The translations under genes were made by a program, and so were the position numbers. A stretch of DNA of 64,000 bases from JBGRQA01 sp041725895 (GTDB taxonomy: Bacteria > Bacteroidota > Bacteroidia > Bacteroidales > Marinifilaceae), in the NCBI GenBank assembly GCA_041725895.1, contig JBGRQA010000004.1, positions 62,001-126,000 on the forward strand, given 5' to 3'. The notes beneath the pieces were generated by a model that had not been told where the DNA came from, ran no database searches, and saw only the letters and a program-made list of their open reading frames with translations. Shown here piece by piece: positions 56,101 through 63,351 of this stretch; position 1 is the stretch's first letter, and every line of letters starts with the position of its first letter.

Positions 56101-56485
56101 TAAAATAAATGGGGTTATTAAATTCAAAAGTCATTCCGGGATCCAGTCGAAGAGAACCATAAATGGTTAAATCATGGTCAATATCATCATCTACCAGAAA
56201 AAGAGGATTATTGGTTATGTTCTTCCATGTCATGCTTCGGCAAACAGCAATCGTATTAACAATTACCTTCTGATTCGGAGCATCAAAAGATTCAGCCGTA
56301 AAATAAACATCATCCTCAAACCCCGGAGTAGCTCCTATGGATTTTCCATTAGGTTTATCACTCCAATGATCTGGATCCGTCCAATTTCCGGACCCACCAA
56401 TCCAGTAATAATCATCGGCCATTGCAGGCAGAACCATACACAAAAATAAAAACACCAGAAAAAATCTCGCTTTCGCTGCTCTCAT
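47129..56485 (-). CDS. giant T9SS cargo with five tandem N-terminal modules, SprB repeats and CHU_C sorting domain
   Basis: 3118 residues with a signal peptide (MRAAKARFFLVFLFLCMVLPAMA). Five modules of roughly 350 residues follow, each starting YWIGG.GdW..WS and ending (D/N)LGNN.GW: starts near residues 25, 380, 723, 1080 and 1448. After an Ig-like stretch (1825-1900) there are about fourteen SprB-type repeats (1918 to about 3030), built on the pattern CxGxxxGxIxVxxxGGxxpYxYxWxG. It ends with a gliding-motility-associated C-terminal domain (AIPKAFTPNSDGHNDRWEI..YDRWGKVIYKFDG..LPLGSYYFAI), which routes it through T9SS as a type B cargo. It is most likely a surface adhesin or gliding-related fibre. 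PorP/SprF is directly downstream and co-transcribed. Confidence 0.93.
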   Translation of the reverse strand: MRAAKARFFLVFLFLCMVLPAMADDYYWIGGSGNWTDPDHWSDKPNGKSIGATPGFEDDVYFTAESFDAPNQKVIVNTIAVCRSMTWKNITNNPLFLVDDDIDHDLTIYGSLRLDPGMTFEFNNPIYFRSSTAGNEIDMQGQSFRGDIYFQNNGTWNVVGDMDISGKTLYFEQGNLQFDGEVRCLEFVSNTSTSRSLTLNNSHLILLGGNRSSWQVNSNNLVLNAGVSKISIQAENSEFVTSGSNPLNFYDLEFAGNHGTLRSAAAIHSFHGVKFLGSGSIYGSHKYGELDFSMGGSYALEKGEEQDVNGTFTARGDCSNFVTIEGDGGISFIQAKAVDLTNLKVRNVTAKGVLFDAVESFDLGNNTGWNFTEPVAVSPVWTGAAGDGKWSTPGNWSTVCVPTRIDNVTITGATVSVDTYAECKDLTLTGGAGVNGTSGINIFGSLAADGAGWDISGETHFSAVEPGTYTINMGTNAFKGDLVFDGIRTWEMQSDLKANGFNITLVSGLLDTKDKEMRCNQFKSTGDATRSIVLGASKVFMEGDGPRTWELSGKGFSLDPGSSTIQLSKEGAGMYNNLPTTPHYNIVVFSSPTGQAQLVNEGAVINFDGEVNFSAGANIRGNNSYKHLILAPGKEYLFEAGMVQTIVATLTAVGDCSKYITLKGDGGVAEIFSDVNITIDRVKLENMKAGRSGGPEHIALGAIDLGGNIDWDMKEPASQDLYWSGDAGDSDWFNSKNWVPNCVPTRVDNVFFDAGTFTSPVKTVLVKGDGPKAECLSMNWNNAPALAVFDGAGEMKIFGSLDLDGLINLNYTGKIFFKSPNAEEIRLGGNILSGDLHFEGKENDDTTWDAGSWTLKDQFQSTADVILERGSLITDNNNVEVKGINSNFSTTRSLTLGSSVVKLHSIELSPGNFAFDAGTSQLNFDANGRIVASPGTDPLSFYNARFEESSGLAQLNLYAENVSFNNIEFTCNANLQYGGVVAESLVLAMGKTYRFQEDKTFDLGNLIAIGGCDGFIDLSTFTSGVHTIFNSKNGSDITIEGVNLIDIHAQGATFTANNSIDLGNNEGWNIKDKGKGIDLYWIGGTGDWDDKSHWASAANPAGGACLPTAFDNVHFDLNSFSGRDQTVYVGSNDIRCKTMDWTGATGSPNFVSKDGQISGIYIYGSLIFIEDMNVDLPDDLNFYFRATEAGQEIQSGNYEFTNDVKFEGLGGEWSLKDNLTVQGNIILDNGALLSNGKNIECLVFKSENTSSKEMRILDIRNSQFTLNGYNDQAMKVTTYDEEYDKTFELKAEGSTVVVDNSGAISFGGVSEYTFNIVEFKADGKIAADRLKLHYNNLVFRGNGTILGENSFKTLELSRGNTYVFEERKLYVIESELIADGSCNFPITIESNRADSKAIFSKTSGDVKLDYIILKDIHAKNTGVKYIATNSINNGNTDGWTITDRDPQKLYWVGNGATDDWDDYENWSTESGGTAEGCVPTSIDDVIFDRNSFFGSKKVIISNNSFCHDMTWEADIDPGAIFNVNQNLEISGALTFAEKMSLNYNASMLFTGDGDSTEKIVNLADKSLDGDIVFEGKDQTWKLASSLITSADLLLKKGFLDTQDNDLEVSRFESEDYDTMDLRKLELGNSKVKISSSANNAWNMVMLNAKGDMNMEFHSDLSMIEFLNGGRMFCWNDGEIMKFNDLIFHDNGVLEMKGGTGEFNIVSFKEKSDIKGSNSYQSLELTIGHHNTIEAGETQTILIQLIMEGVSCEPVELKSSEPGNAAFISKNSGEINIYHARLKDIHATGGAKFWVIGSFEDEGNNAEWYEKVLGAGEDGTAPSWGFDNPIKEEFCSSVAVIDEVLEFPINKHTTFQWYRDKEDGAGYQPIPGETNAVIKVSESGKYQVEVIYNATCKPVAEIEITIDGKTKMTLEVSGKNLVCHNDGTGQVSVTVTNGYPDYVYTWTNADGQKVGEDEATLYGLEPGKYYVTVLDSKSCQKSAETEIFNAYALNIDKVEKIDVSCFGEAQGTIAITASGGNGAIRYFLNDVEQTGSTIDALLADTYKIYVQDDNDCKTEAPDEIITQPDEILFDWLASGLNCNGDGNGQIDPRVSGGVAPYSYQWSGPSSFDSKDSKITGLSGGDYTLTVKDRNNCVVTKPYKLIEPDPLLINARMTKEVDCFGNKTGEIFVEADQGRLPYTFKVGDISNKDGVFKGLPAGDYDIEVIDNGGCNQFEKVAVTQPNQLELMVDAAIEPGCIGERNGEIKVTAMQGKIGYSYSWIGPNDYRSEEEDIDGLEAGLYQLKLRDRNDCELITDIDLQKKPELQLGLRVKEHVSAAGAEDGELIVEMVGGQPDYSFSCTGSNGFSFNSPANLKENIFKIENLEGGIYTVNLSDASGCNTISGKVMIEEPGKLMAFISSVKNISCTGANDGQLKVSMSGSDDYAISWSGPEGFTSSQSKIDALIPGNYTVSVSSKGSTVKDNSEIIEPAALEAKVIATENLTCNGNPSGVLELDISGGSSSYNVSWEGPNGFLSRATKLIQLEAGGYAYTVKDANNCEVKGNASVVQPDALKVDVTTVNISSAGLKDGSLSVSVSGGVPNYTYYITGPNNYSKVLQDDDSGFFVVNNLGHGLYRVEVVDANDCNWVQEFSVLEPGKMLAYVADITHLKCYGVNNGAINLTVENGSGDYTFRWTGPDYYTSQLEDPVGLKAGLYEVEVIDNPTNEKQKVKVELTQPEKVQAEYVVKDISCNGNADGYINIFPQGGISGYTYNWVGKVSDPSEEDQKGLTAGTYEVVLTDANGCKSDAISIEVREPQPLAIGFSSMEPSCYGFDNGSINLNPENGTAPYRFSWNESGSIQQELNELKIGDYQFSVVDKNGCFEKGQVHLSQPDTLIAEINDFSNIPCYGEGFGRALVSVTGGTTDYRFKWSDGQTDQEPTNLKKGDYKVVVTDAHDCIDSARVRIDEPDPLLLLVKTVQPTTHGSEDGRISLYVEGGTPNYIYEWEPINEIMDQVTHLNAGEYHAVVTDHNLCQVDTLISLKNLFEERVAIPKAFTPNSDGHNDRWEIERVHFVKRLQISVYDRWGKVIYKFDGSGDEYKGNPWDGREGNQLLPLGSYYFAIQLDDDKPILGSVAIVR

Positions 56486-56821
56486 AACAAACTGATTTCT
56501 ATAAACATCAACTCAACCAAACTAACCAATTACATACAAATTAGTCGTTCCCCAAGTAATAGACAGGTAGATATATTTCTTAACAAACATCAAAAATGGT
56601 AAAATAATTCATTAATTAATTATTTTAATCCGAGATAAATTATCATATATGGAATACGAGTAAACGTTCGTCAAGTTATTCTGTCTTCAAATTTAAGTTA
56701 AATTAAACAGTTATTTACGAAAAAACTTATAATTTACCTAAAACATAAAAAAAACCCGACACTTCCAAACCTATGGAAATATCGGGTTTTCAATCCTTTT
56801 GGTAATTATTATTAAAAAAAA
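56486..56821. other. intergenic region upstream of the giant adhesin
   Basis: 336 bases of A+T-rich DNA (for example 56580-56750 is close to 80 percent A+T). It contains the terminator of the secreted repeat protein at 56745-56790 and, toward 56486, presumably the promoter of the giant adhesin, but no good TAnnTTTG box was found. Confidence 0.5.
56745..56790 (-). terminator. rho-independent terminator of the triple-repeat protein gene
   Basis: The stem pairs 56751-56766 with 56775-56790 (two mismatches, core aaaacccga/tcgggtttt), with an 8-base loop, and on the minus strand is followed by a run of T. It is about 30 bases after the stop codon at 56822. Confidence 0.85.
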
Positions 56822-58075
56822 CTAATCAAAAACAATTTTTTGAATTTTTTTCCAATTCAAATAGGTTGGATGCTCTTTATTCGAAAAGACAAGAACTCCA
56901 TCATTTCCTTCCGACACATCTCTCTGCTCCCCTAAAAGCAATTGGTCTCCATTTTTAAGTTCAACCAAAGAATAGTTATAATTCTTAGGAGTTACCGATT
57001 TTATATTTCGAAGAGGAATGGAATACTCAAGATTATCGTTGTACCCATCCAACATTTCTATATCAATAGCCTCATCCAAATCATAAACCAGAATTCCTGA
57101 ATAGGTCTCTCCCCCCACTGTATGAACACTTCCTGAAATGCGTTCACCTTCGGGGAAATCAGAATAACTCATTATTTTTCCATTAGGAACCTTTTGAAAT
57201 TCCACACGGATAAAATCACGCCAGCGAATATCCACCCGACCTACATCCGGAATTGTTACAATCACTCCACGATTTCCGGAATCCACATCATTGCTGTCAT
57301 CCAGGTACAATTCTCTTCCTGACTTCAATTTCACATTACATCCAAACCCCTCTCGCTCGATAGATACCAACTTTCCAAAAGCAAGAGAAACATCTCCGTC
57401 TTTACTTTCGCCATCAAGCTTATCAGTTGTGATTCGCTCATCATGATCCCATTGAATAAATCCTTCAAATTTTCCCTGACGGGTCTCCACAACACCATAC
57501 AAAGGCTCTCCGAATTTATTTTCCAATGGGGATGGTGTTTCTTTGAACTCAACTTTTCGGATCCGATCCCAGCTCAGTTTCATCATCCCAATCTCATCAT
57601 CCATGATCCAGACCTTGGTTTCAATATCATTCGACCCTCCCCGTAGGTTGATGTATTTTCCCCCTTTAACCTCGAGGGTTACCGAAGATCTACCCTCCAT
57701 CTGAATGGATCGAATTTCACCAAAACGACAAGCAAACTTATGTCTTCCCCCATCACGAGATGAATAGGAGTTCGATGATATTTCAACCCAGTTGTCCCGC
57801 CAAACTTTTCTCCATCCTCTACGTCTTCGGGGCTCACGATCCTCATCGCTCAAATATTTATAGTATGGATTGGATTCCTTTACCGAATTGAAAAAATCGG
57901 TCCAGAAAACCTCCTCTTTTCCCCAGCGAATCACTCCTTCGTAAGTGGTTTCATCAATCGTAGTGATGGTACCATAAAGAAAACCTTTGTCGGTTTGAGC
58001 CGATGTAGTAAAGGCATTGGCAAGAATTCCCAAAAACAATGTCAGGAAAAAAATAATTTTCGTCAGGTATTTCAT
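56822..58075 (-). CDS. hypothetical secreted protein made of three diverged repeats
   Basis: 417 residues with a signal peptide (MKYLTKIIFFLTLFLGILANAFTTSA). The mature part consists of three homologous units of about 100-140 residues (about 32-172, 190-297, 314-416). Each starts YG.(I/V)xT..Gxx(Y/F).G(I/F)(I/V).W..(D/E), has a middle (F/L)G.(I/L)xSI.., then a basic stretch V.LK(S/N)GxxL.L...NDV..G.xGV.V, and ends W..I..V.F. The first unit carries an Arg-rich insertion (EPRRRRGWRKVWRDNWVE). I do not recognise the family. The repeated (I/V)-W-beta pattern suggests small beta-barrels. Single gene; the neighbours do not explain it. Confidence 0.75.
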   Translation of the reverse strand: MKYLTKIIFFLTLFLGILANAFTTSAQTDKGFLYGTITTIDETTYEGVIRWGKEEVFWTDFFNSVKESNPYYKYLSDEDREPRRRRGWRKVWRDNWVEISSNSYSSRDGGRHKFACRFGEIRSIQMEGRSSVTLEVKGGKYINLRGGSNDIETKVWIMDDEIGMMKLSWDRIRKVEFKETPSPLENKFGEPLYGVVETRQGKFEGFIQWDHDERITTDKLDGESKDGDVSLAFGKLVSIEREGFGCNVKLKSGRELYLDDSNDVDSGNRGVIVTIPDVGRVDIRWRDFIRVEFQKVPNGKIMSYSDFPEGERISGSVHTVGGETYSGILVYDLDEAIDIEMLDGYNDNLEYSIPLRNIKSVTPKNYNYSLVELKNGDQLLLGEQRDVSEGNDGVLVFSNKEHPTYLNWKKIQKIVFD

Positions 58076-58255
58076 ATGCTCTTATATTTTAATTTAAAAT
58101 TTTGCTCGGTATGTACTAACGGATATTTACTGGCTACTTTCTACACCATTATATTAACTTTATATTCCGAATCTATGACGCACAATCCAATCTTATAGTT
58201 ACAGTTTGAATGAAAAAATATTTCAATTTGCCCTATAATTTTCTTCCTGCCTAAA

Positions 58256-58540
58256 CTATCTTTTCCGAAACAAAACCTGAATTGTCTTTGAATTCTCATG
58301 GGGAGTATAAATTTGAATCAACTCCCAATCCTTACTATAGTTTTGTATAGCAGTTTTCAACTTATGAATTTTCAGTAATTTTTCCGAAAGGGGGTCGCTT
58401 TCGTCAAATTCGTTGGCAACATCCCAATCAAAAGATTCCATTCGATATTGATACGAAAGGGTGCCATCTGCCAATTTCACCTCAACCTCGGCTACTTTAT
58501 TGTTATCGGGAATAGGAATGGGTACGGATAACTCTCTCAT
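58256..58540 (-). CDS. hypothetical 94-residue protein
   Basis: 94 residues, no signal peptide. It starts with strand-like IPIPDNNKVAEVEVKLADGTLSYQYRMESFDW and continues with a helix (LLKIHKLKTAIQNYSKDWELIQIYTPHENSKTIQVLFRKR). I recognise no family. It lies 185 bases downstream of the ABC transporter ATPase gene on the same strand and may be the last gene of that operon. Confidence 0.7.
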   Translation of the reverse strand: MRELSVPIPIPDNNKVAEVEVKLADGTLSYQYRMESFDWDVANEFDESDPLSEKLLKIHKLKTAIQNYSKDWELIQIYTPHENSKTIQVLFRKR

Positions 58541-58725
58541 AATATATTTTTTAAGGTTTGATTAATGAATCACTGGTAAAACCACTCTCATTCAGGACGG
58601 ATGAGAATGATCAAACCAGCAATAACTATTTAAACTTTAAATTCACTACAGATGATATTCCGGATTCCTCCGATCCGGATACTATATCGCCCCAAACTCC
58701 TTCGGCTTGACGAAAGAGTTACCTC

Positions 58726-59409
58726 CTACAACTTCTGACGCATATTCTCGGTCACAATGTGTCCGTCAAACAATTGAATGATTCGATGACTACGATCCGC
58801 ATCTGAAGGAGAGTGAGTTACCATTACAATAGTAGTCCCCTCTTCGTTCAACTGAGTCAAAAGATTCATAACCTCTTCACCATTAGCCGAATCCAAATTA
58901 CCGGTAGGCTCATCGGCAAGAATTAGTTTGGGCTTGGTAACAACTGCACGGGCAATAGCAACACGTTGCTGCTGTCCTCCGGACAACTGCTGGGGAAAAT
59001 GCTTGGCTCGATGAGCAATATTCATTCTTTCCAATACTTCGGTCACCAAACGTTTCCGTTCCGAAGAGGAAACCTTCATATACAGAAGTGGTAGTTCAAC
59101 ATTTTCAAACACGGTCAATTCATCAATCAGATTAAAGCTCTGGAAAACAAAACCAATATTCGCTTTCCGTAAATTGGTACGTTGCTTCTCATTGTACCCA
59201 GCTACTTCTTCGCCATTAAACTGAAACTTACCATTGGAAGGATTATCTAACAAACCAATAATATTCAACAAGGTTGATTTCCCACAACCGGATGGTCCCA
59301 TAATAGCGACAAACTCACCCTCATTAATTTCAAGATTCACATTATTCAATGCAGTAGTTTCCACTTCATCAGTGCGAAACACTTTTACTAAATCATTCGT
59401 TTTAATCAT
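58726..59409 (-). CDS. ABC transporter ATP-binding protein (MacB/LolD type)
   Basis: 227 residues. The Walker A motif GPSGCGKSTLL (near residue 40), the Q-loop region VFQSFNLIDELTVFENVELPL, the signature LSGGQQQRVAIARAV, and Walker B PKLILADEPTGNLDS with the following switch histidine in MVTHSPSDA are all present. It drives the FtsX-like permease encoded upstream, by ATP hydrolysis. It is the third gene of the efflux operon that begins with the adaptor at 63097. Confidence 0.94.
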   Translation of the reverse strand: MIKTNDLVKVFRTDEVETTALNNVNLEINEGEFVAIMGPSGCGKSTLLNIIGLLDNPSNGKFQFNGEEVAGYNEKQRTNLRKANIGFVFQSFNLIDELTVFENVELPLLYMKVSSSERKRLVTEVLERMNIAHRAKHFPQQLSGGQQQRVAIARAVVTKPKLILADEPTGNLDSANGEEVMNLLTQLNEEGTTIVMVTHSPSDADRSHRIIQLFDGHIVTENMRQKL

Positions 59410-59477
59410 AGTTGTTTAATTTATAAAATTACTATTGTGTTCTCTATATTTTATCTTCCCTAAACAGGAAGGCTCCT

Positions 59478-61826
59478 CTATTCACATTTTATTGAGGCTA
59501 CCGGATTGGTATTGGCCACACGTAAGGCTTGATAAATTACCGTTAGCAATGCAATTCCCATGGAAATCAACCCGGAAACGATAAAAACAGACCAGCCAAT
59601 TGATATTCGGAAAGCAAATCCCTGTAACCAACGCTCCATGAGCCAATAAGAAATGGGCCAGGCAATCAAATTTGCATAAAGAATCCATTTCATAAACTGA
59701 CTGATCAGCAACACAAATACATTTTCTACAGAAGCGCCTACCACTTTTCGAAGCCCCATCTCCTTGGTTCTTCGTTCAGCTACAAAAGCTGCCAAACCTA
59801 AAAGTCCGAGACAGGAAATTACTACAGCCAGAATAGAGAAGTATTTAAAAATCCGGGCCATTCTGTTTTCCAACCGATACAAAAAGCTAAAATCCTCTTC
59901 CAAATACCTGTAATCAAAAGGCTGATCCGGGATCACCTTTTCCCAACATCTCCGAATCTTCTTCAATAGCAAGGGACTCTTCTCTCCCCGAATGCGGATT
60001 GCAACCAATTGGTATGCTTCAGGGGCTCGCATCATAATCAGAGGCTCAATTTCATTTTGCAAAGAATTGTAGTTGAAATCCTTTACCACACCAATGATTT
60101 CGCCTTCGTCCCCCCAAACCGATAGCTTCATTCCAACAGGATTTTCCTCTCCCAAAAGCTTAGTCGCCTTTCTATTAATTATAAACTTCAAAGAATCATC
60201 CCCAAACACTCTGGAAAAACTTCGTCCGTACAATACCTTCATCTCAAAAGTTTCCACAAAGTCGAAATCAGCATAGCACAACTGAAACAAAACATTCGAA
60301 TCAGGATTCTTTCCCATCCACTTCACATCCTTGGTTGAGGAAGCAATATCAATTGGCATTTGATTCGCAGCAGTCACCCAATGAACACCCGGAACTTTCA
60401 ACAATTCCTCTTTCAATTCAGGGTAGCGTTGATTAAAATTGTTAACAATCTCACAGTAAATTACATTGTTCCGGTTAAAACCAATATCCTTTCCTTTTAT
60501 AAAGTGAAGTTGCTGATGTACTATAACCGTACAGATAATAAGTCCTACCGACATAGCAAACTGGGAAACCACTAAAAATTTTCGAAACAAAGTCGATTCC
60601 TGGGGTGGAATCCCCCTTAAAACCATCACAGGCTTATAGGACGATAGAAAGATTGCGGGGTAAATACCTGAGAAAATACCTGTCACAATGACAATCCCAA
60701 CCATCCCCAACAAAAAACCGGTGTTCCCAATGCTTAAAACAAGCTCACGAGAAGTAAGCTGATTAAAAACCGGCAGAAAAATCTCCACCAAAGCGATCCC
60801 AACACCAAAAGCCAGCAGAGTAATTCCCACTGACTCTGCAAGAAACTGAAGAACAAGCTGAATGCGTTGCGCGCCAACCACTTTTCTTATTCCCACCTCA
60901 CGAGCTCTTTTCTCTGACCGTGCCGTATTCAAATTCATAAAATTGAAGCAAGCTATAACCAGAATCAAGAAGGCCAGAAAGGAGAACATTCGAACATACA
61001 GAACCGGACCTGCCCAATCACTCTGAATCGAATGAAGGTGCATCCTGGAAATCGGCTGAAGCCCCAGCTTAATTTGTGTTTCAGGCAAATACTGTTGAAT
61101 AAAATTCCTGATTTTTCCTTCAAACTCGGTTGCTGCAACTCCCTCCCTCAACTTCACCAAAGTCTGAAAAGAATGAGCCGTCCAATTTTCCAGGTCAAAA
61201 GCCCATAAGCGAGCCATAAAATCTACGGGAACCAACAGATCAAACTGAAAAGAAGAATTTTCCGGTAGATCATCAATAACGGCTGTCACAAGAAACCGAA
61301 ATTGGGAATTAATCTCCACTTCTCTCCCTATGGGATTCTCCTTCCCAAAATATTTGGAGGCAATCCGTCTTGTCAATACAATGGAATTAGCATCATCCAG
61401 AGGTGTTTTCATATTTCCCAAAACAACAGGGAAATTAAACATTCTCAGGAAATCAGGATCCGCCATCCACACCCTCTCCTCCACATAACTTTGCTCATCG
61501 GCTTTTATCGTAAGCTTTTTCCAGGAAGAAACATATCGGCTAACGCCTTCCACTTCCGTAAACGTCTGTTTCAAAGCCCCGGCCAGGGGAGCAGGGGTGG
61601 AATACATTGTAAATTGCTCCCCTGCTTCATAGAACTGGTCTTCGTAAAGGGTAAAAAGACGCTCTGAATCCTGGTGAAATTTGTCGAAACTCAACTCGTT
61701 CTGTACCCACAGGTAGATCAAAATTGCGCAGGCAATCCCTATGGCAAGCCCCAGGATATTAATCACGGAGAAAACCTTTTGCCGATACAGGTTACGAACA
61801 ATTATTTTCAACAAATTTCGGAACAT
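59478..61826 (-). CDS. MacB/FtsX-type ABC transporter permease
   Basis: 782 residues. It has an N-terminal membrane segment (VFSVINILGLAIGIACAILIYLWVQNEL), a periplasmic MacB core domain (to about residue 280), a middle block of membrane segments (FSFLAFLILVIACFNFMNLNTARSEKRAREVGIRKVVGAQ), a second periplasmic domain, and a C-terminal set (FKYFSILAVVISCLGLLGLAAFVAERRTKEMGLRKVVGAS). The two permease halves each bearing the RxxREVGIRKVVGA pattern are typical of duplicated FtsX-like permeases common in Bacteroidota. It works by mechanotransmission with the periplasmic adaptor and ATPase of the same operon. Confidence 0.93.
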   Translation of the reverse strand: MFRNLLKIIVRNLYRQKVFSVINILGLAIGIACAILIYLWVQNELSFDKFHQDSERLFTLYEDQFYEAGEQFTMYSTPAPLAGALKQTFTEVEGVSRYVSSWKKLTIKADEQSYVEERVWMADPDFLRMFNFPVVLGNMKTPLDDANSIVLTRRIASKYFGKENPIGREVEINSQFRFLVTAVIDDLPENSSFQFDLLVPVDFMARLWAFDLENWTAHSFQTLVKLREGVAATEFEGKIRNFIQQYLPETQIKLGLQPISRMHLHSIQSDWAGPVLYVRMFSFLAFLILVIACFNFMNLNTARSEKRAREVGIRKVVGAQRIQLVLQFLAESVGITLLAFGVGIALVEIFLPVFNQLTSRELVLSIGNTGFLLGMVGIVIVTGIFSGIYPAIFLSSYKPVMVLRGIPPQESTLFRKFLVVSQFAMSVGLIICTVIVHQQLHFIKGKDIGFNRNNVIYCEIVNNFNQRYPELKEELLKVPGVHWVTAANQMPIDIASSTKDVKWMGKNPDSNVLFQLCYADFDFVETFEMKVLYGRSFSRVFGDDSLKFIINRKATKLLGEENPVGMKLSVWGDEGEIIGVVKDFNYNSLQNEIEPLIMMRAPEAYQLVAIRIRGEKSPLLLKKIRRCWEKVIPDQPFDYRYLEEDFSFLYRLENRMARIFKYFSILAVVISCLGLLGLAAFVAERRTKEMGLRKVVGASVENVFVLLISQFMKWILYANLIAWPISYWLMERWLQGFAFRISIGWSVFIVSGLISMGIALLTVIYQALRVANTNPVASIKCE

Positions 61827-61846
61827 AACATTAGAAATGCGTTCAA

Positions 61847-63097
61847 CTATTCCAGAATCAGCTTATCTGCGTCACCATAAGTTTCATAGCTATTGGTAAT
61901 TACTTTTTCACCAGGTTTCAGACCATCCAGCACCTCATAGAAACGTGGGTTCTGATTGCCCAGCTTGATAGGTCGTTTCACAGCAAATTTTCCTGATGGA
62001 TCAACTACGAATACCCATTGACCACCGGTACTTTGGAAGAATCCGCCACGAGGGATCAACAGTGCTTGACGAGGCTCACCCAATTCAATTTTGGTACGGA
62101 AAGTTTGTCCGGTACGAATTCCAGGAGGCAAACCCTTACTGAACTTCATATCAATCTCGAATTGGCCATTCCGAACTTCAGGGTATACCTTAATTACTTT
62201 CAACTCGTAATTCTCACCATTAAATTTAAAGTTCGCCTTAAGTCCTTTGGTCAAACGGGCAATGTACAACTCGTCAATCTGTGCTTTGATTTTATAATTA
62301 TCCAGAACATTTACCTGTCCCAAACGTGTTCCTCTTGGCTTGGATTCCCCTAATTCGGCATTCAAAGCCCCCAACTGTCCGTTAACAGGAGCCTTTACAT
62401 TCAGATTCTGCAATTTCGCTCGCACCAGGTGAAGATTCTTTTCCATATTCTTCAAGTTCGACTCCAAACGCTGTATCTGAATCTGTCTTGAAATGGAATC
62501 GGTACGTTGCCGCTCCAGTAAAAGCTTACGCGAATTGGAATAGTATTCATAATTATCCTTGGAAACGTCAAATTCTTCCTTCGAAATCACTCCTTTTTCC
62601 AGGAAAACCTTATTACGCTGATAAGCTCTTTTACATTTGGCCAAATTCAGATCAATATCCAACAAAGTTCGTTTCACTTGCAAACGGTCCTGCTCCATAC
62701 TTAAACGGGTATCTCGCAGTCGATTTACCTGTTCGGTAAATGAGGCCTCCGAATTCATAATTTGCAAATTCAATTCCGAATTACTCAACCGAAGGATTAC
62801 ATCGCCTTTCTTAACCATACTTCCCTCTTCCAGTAGAATCTCTTCTACCCGTCCACCTTCAATAGCATCCAGATAAACGGTAGTAATAGGAAATACAGTT
62901 CCGGTTCGGGCAATATATTCCTGAAAATGATCCTGACGAACATCTTCGATCGAAAGCTTTTCACTTTCCACATTTAACCGGGAACCAGGATCTCCTAAAA
63001 ATGCCCCATAAAGAGAGACTAATGCTAATACGGCTGCACCGGAATACCATGTTTTTTTACGCAAGTACCACGGCTTTTTTTCTATAACTCTATCCAT
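61847..63097 (-). CDS. periplasmic adaptor (membrane fusion) protein of the efflux system
   Basis: 416 residues. One N-terminal membrane anchor (WYSGAAVLALVSLYGAFLG) precedes a lipoyl/barrel-sandwich half (FPITTVYLDAIEGGRVEEILLEEGSMVKKGDVILRLSN), a long alpha-helical hairpin (about 110-240), a second lipoyl half (NLNVKAPVNGQLGAL) and beta-barrel and membrane-proximal domains. It links the inner-membrane permease to an outer-membrane channel; no TolC gene is in the window. First gene of the operon, 20 bases upstream of the permease, with a sigma-54 promoter about 50 bases upstream. Confidence 0.93.
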   Translation of the reverse strand: MDRVIEKKPWYLRKKTWYSGAAVLALVSLYGAFLGDPGSRLNVESEKLSIEDVRQDHFQEYIARTGTVFPITTVYLDAIEGGRVEEILLEEGSMVKKGDVILRLSNSELNLQIMNSEASFTEQVNRLRDTRLSMEQDRLQVKRTLLDIDLNLAKCKRAYQRNKVFLEKGVISKEEFDVSKDNYEYYSNSRKLLLERQRTDSISRQIQIQRLESNLKNMEKNLHLVRAKLQNLNVKAPVNGQLGALNAELGESKPRGTRLGQVNVLDNYKIKAQIDELYIARLTKGLKANFKFNGENYELKVIKVYPEVRNGQFEIDMKFSKGLPPGIRTGQTFRTKIELGEPRQALLIPRGGFFQSTGGQWVFVVDPSGKFAVKRPIKLGNQNPRFYEVLDGLKPGEKVITNSYETYGDADKLILE

Positions 63098-63148
63098 TAG
63101 TAAAATTTAAACTTTAATTGACTATAATTTCAACACACCCAAATTATA

Positions 63149-63163
63149 GCCACTATCATGCCA
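63149..63163 (-). promoter_or_regulatory. sigma-54 type promoter of the efflux operon
   Basis: On the minus strand: TGGCATGATAGTGGC. The invariant GG (-24) and GC (-12) are exactly 10 bases apart, and TGGCA fits the -24 consensus; the -12 element TGGC differs from TTGC by one base. It lies 52 bases upstream of the adaptor ATG. The gene on the other side of the region encodes a sigma-54 activator, which makes a chance match much less likely. Confidence 0.7.
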
Positions 63164-63250
63164 AAAGACACTATATATTTATTTTCAACACTTTAAATTT
63201 TCTCAAGACCTTACATAAGGATGAAAAGTGAACGAATTCAATACAAAGAC

Positions 63251-63266
63251 TGTTCGTTTTCGAACA
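63251..63266. promoter_or_regulatory. perfect palindrome, putative activator (UAS) site
   Basis: TGTTCG-tttt-CGAACA is an exact 16-base inverted repeat, about 100 bases upstream of the -24/-12 element. That distance and symmetry suit the enhancer site of an NtrC-type dimer. A related half-site, TTCGTTTT, recurs at 63289-63296. Confidence 0.65.
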
Positions 63267-63351
63267 AAAAATTTCCGTTTTTAAATTATTCGTTTTAACT
63301 TGACTCAGATTTCAAAAAGAATACAATAAACAGCAATAAAAACATTACAAT

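Noticed and set aside
58660..58678. ccggat/atccgg hairpin after the ABC ATPase gene
   Set aside because: The stem is only six or seven base pairs and no T run follows on the minus strand, so it was not called a terminator.
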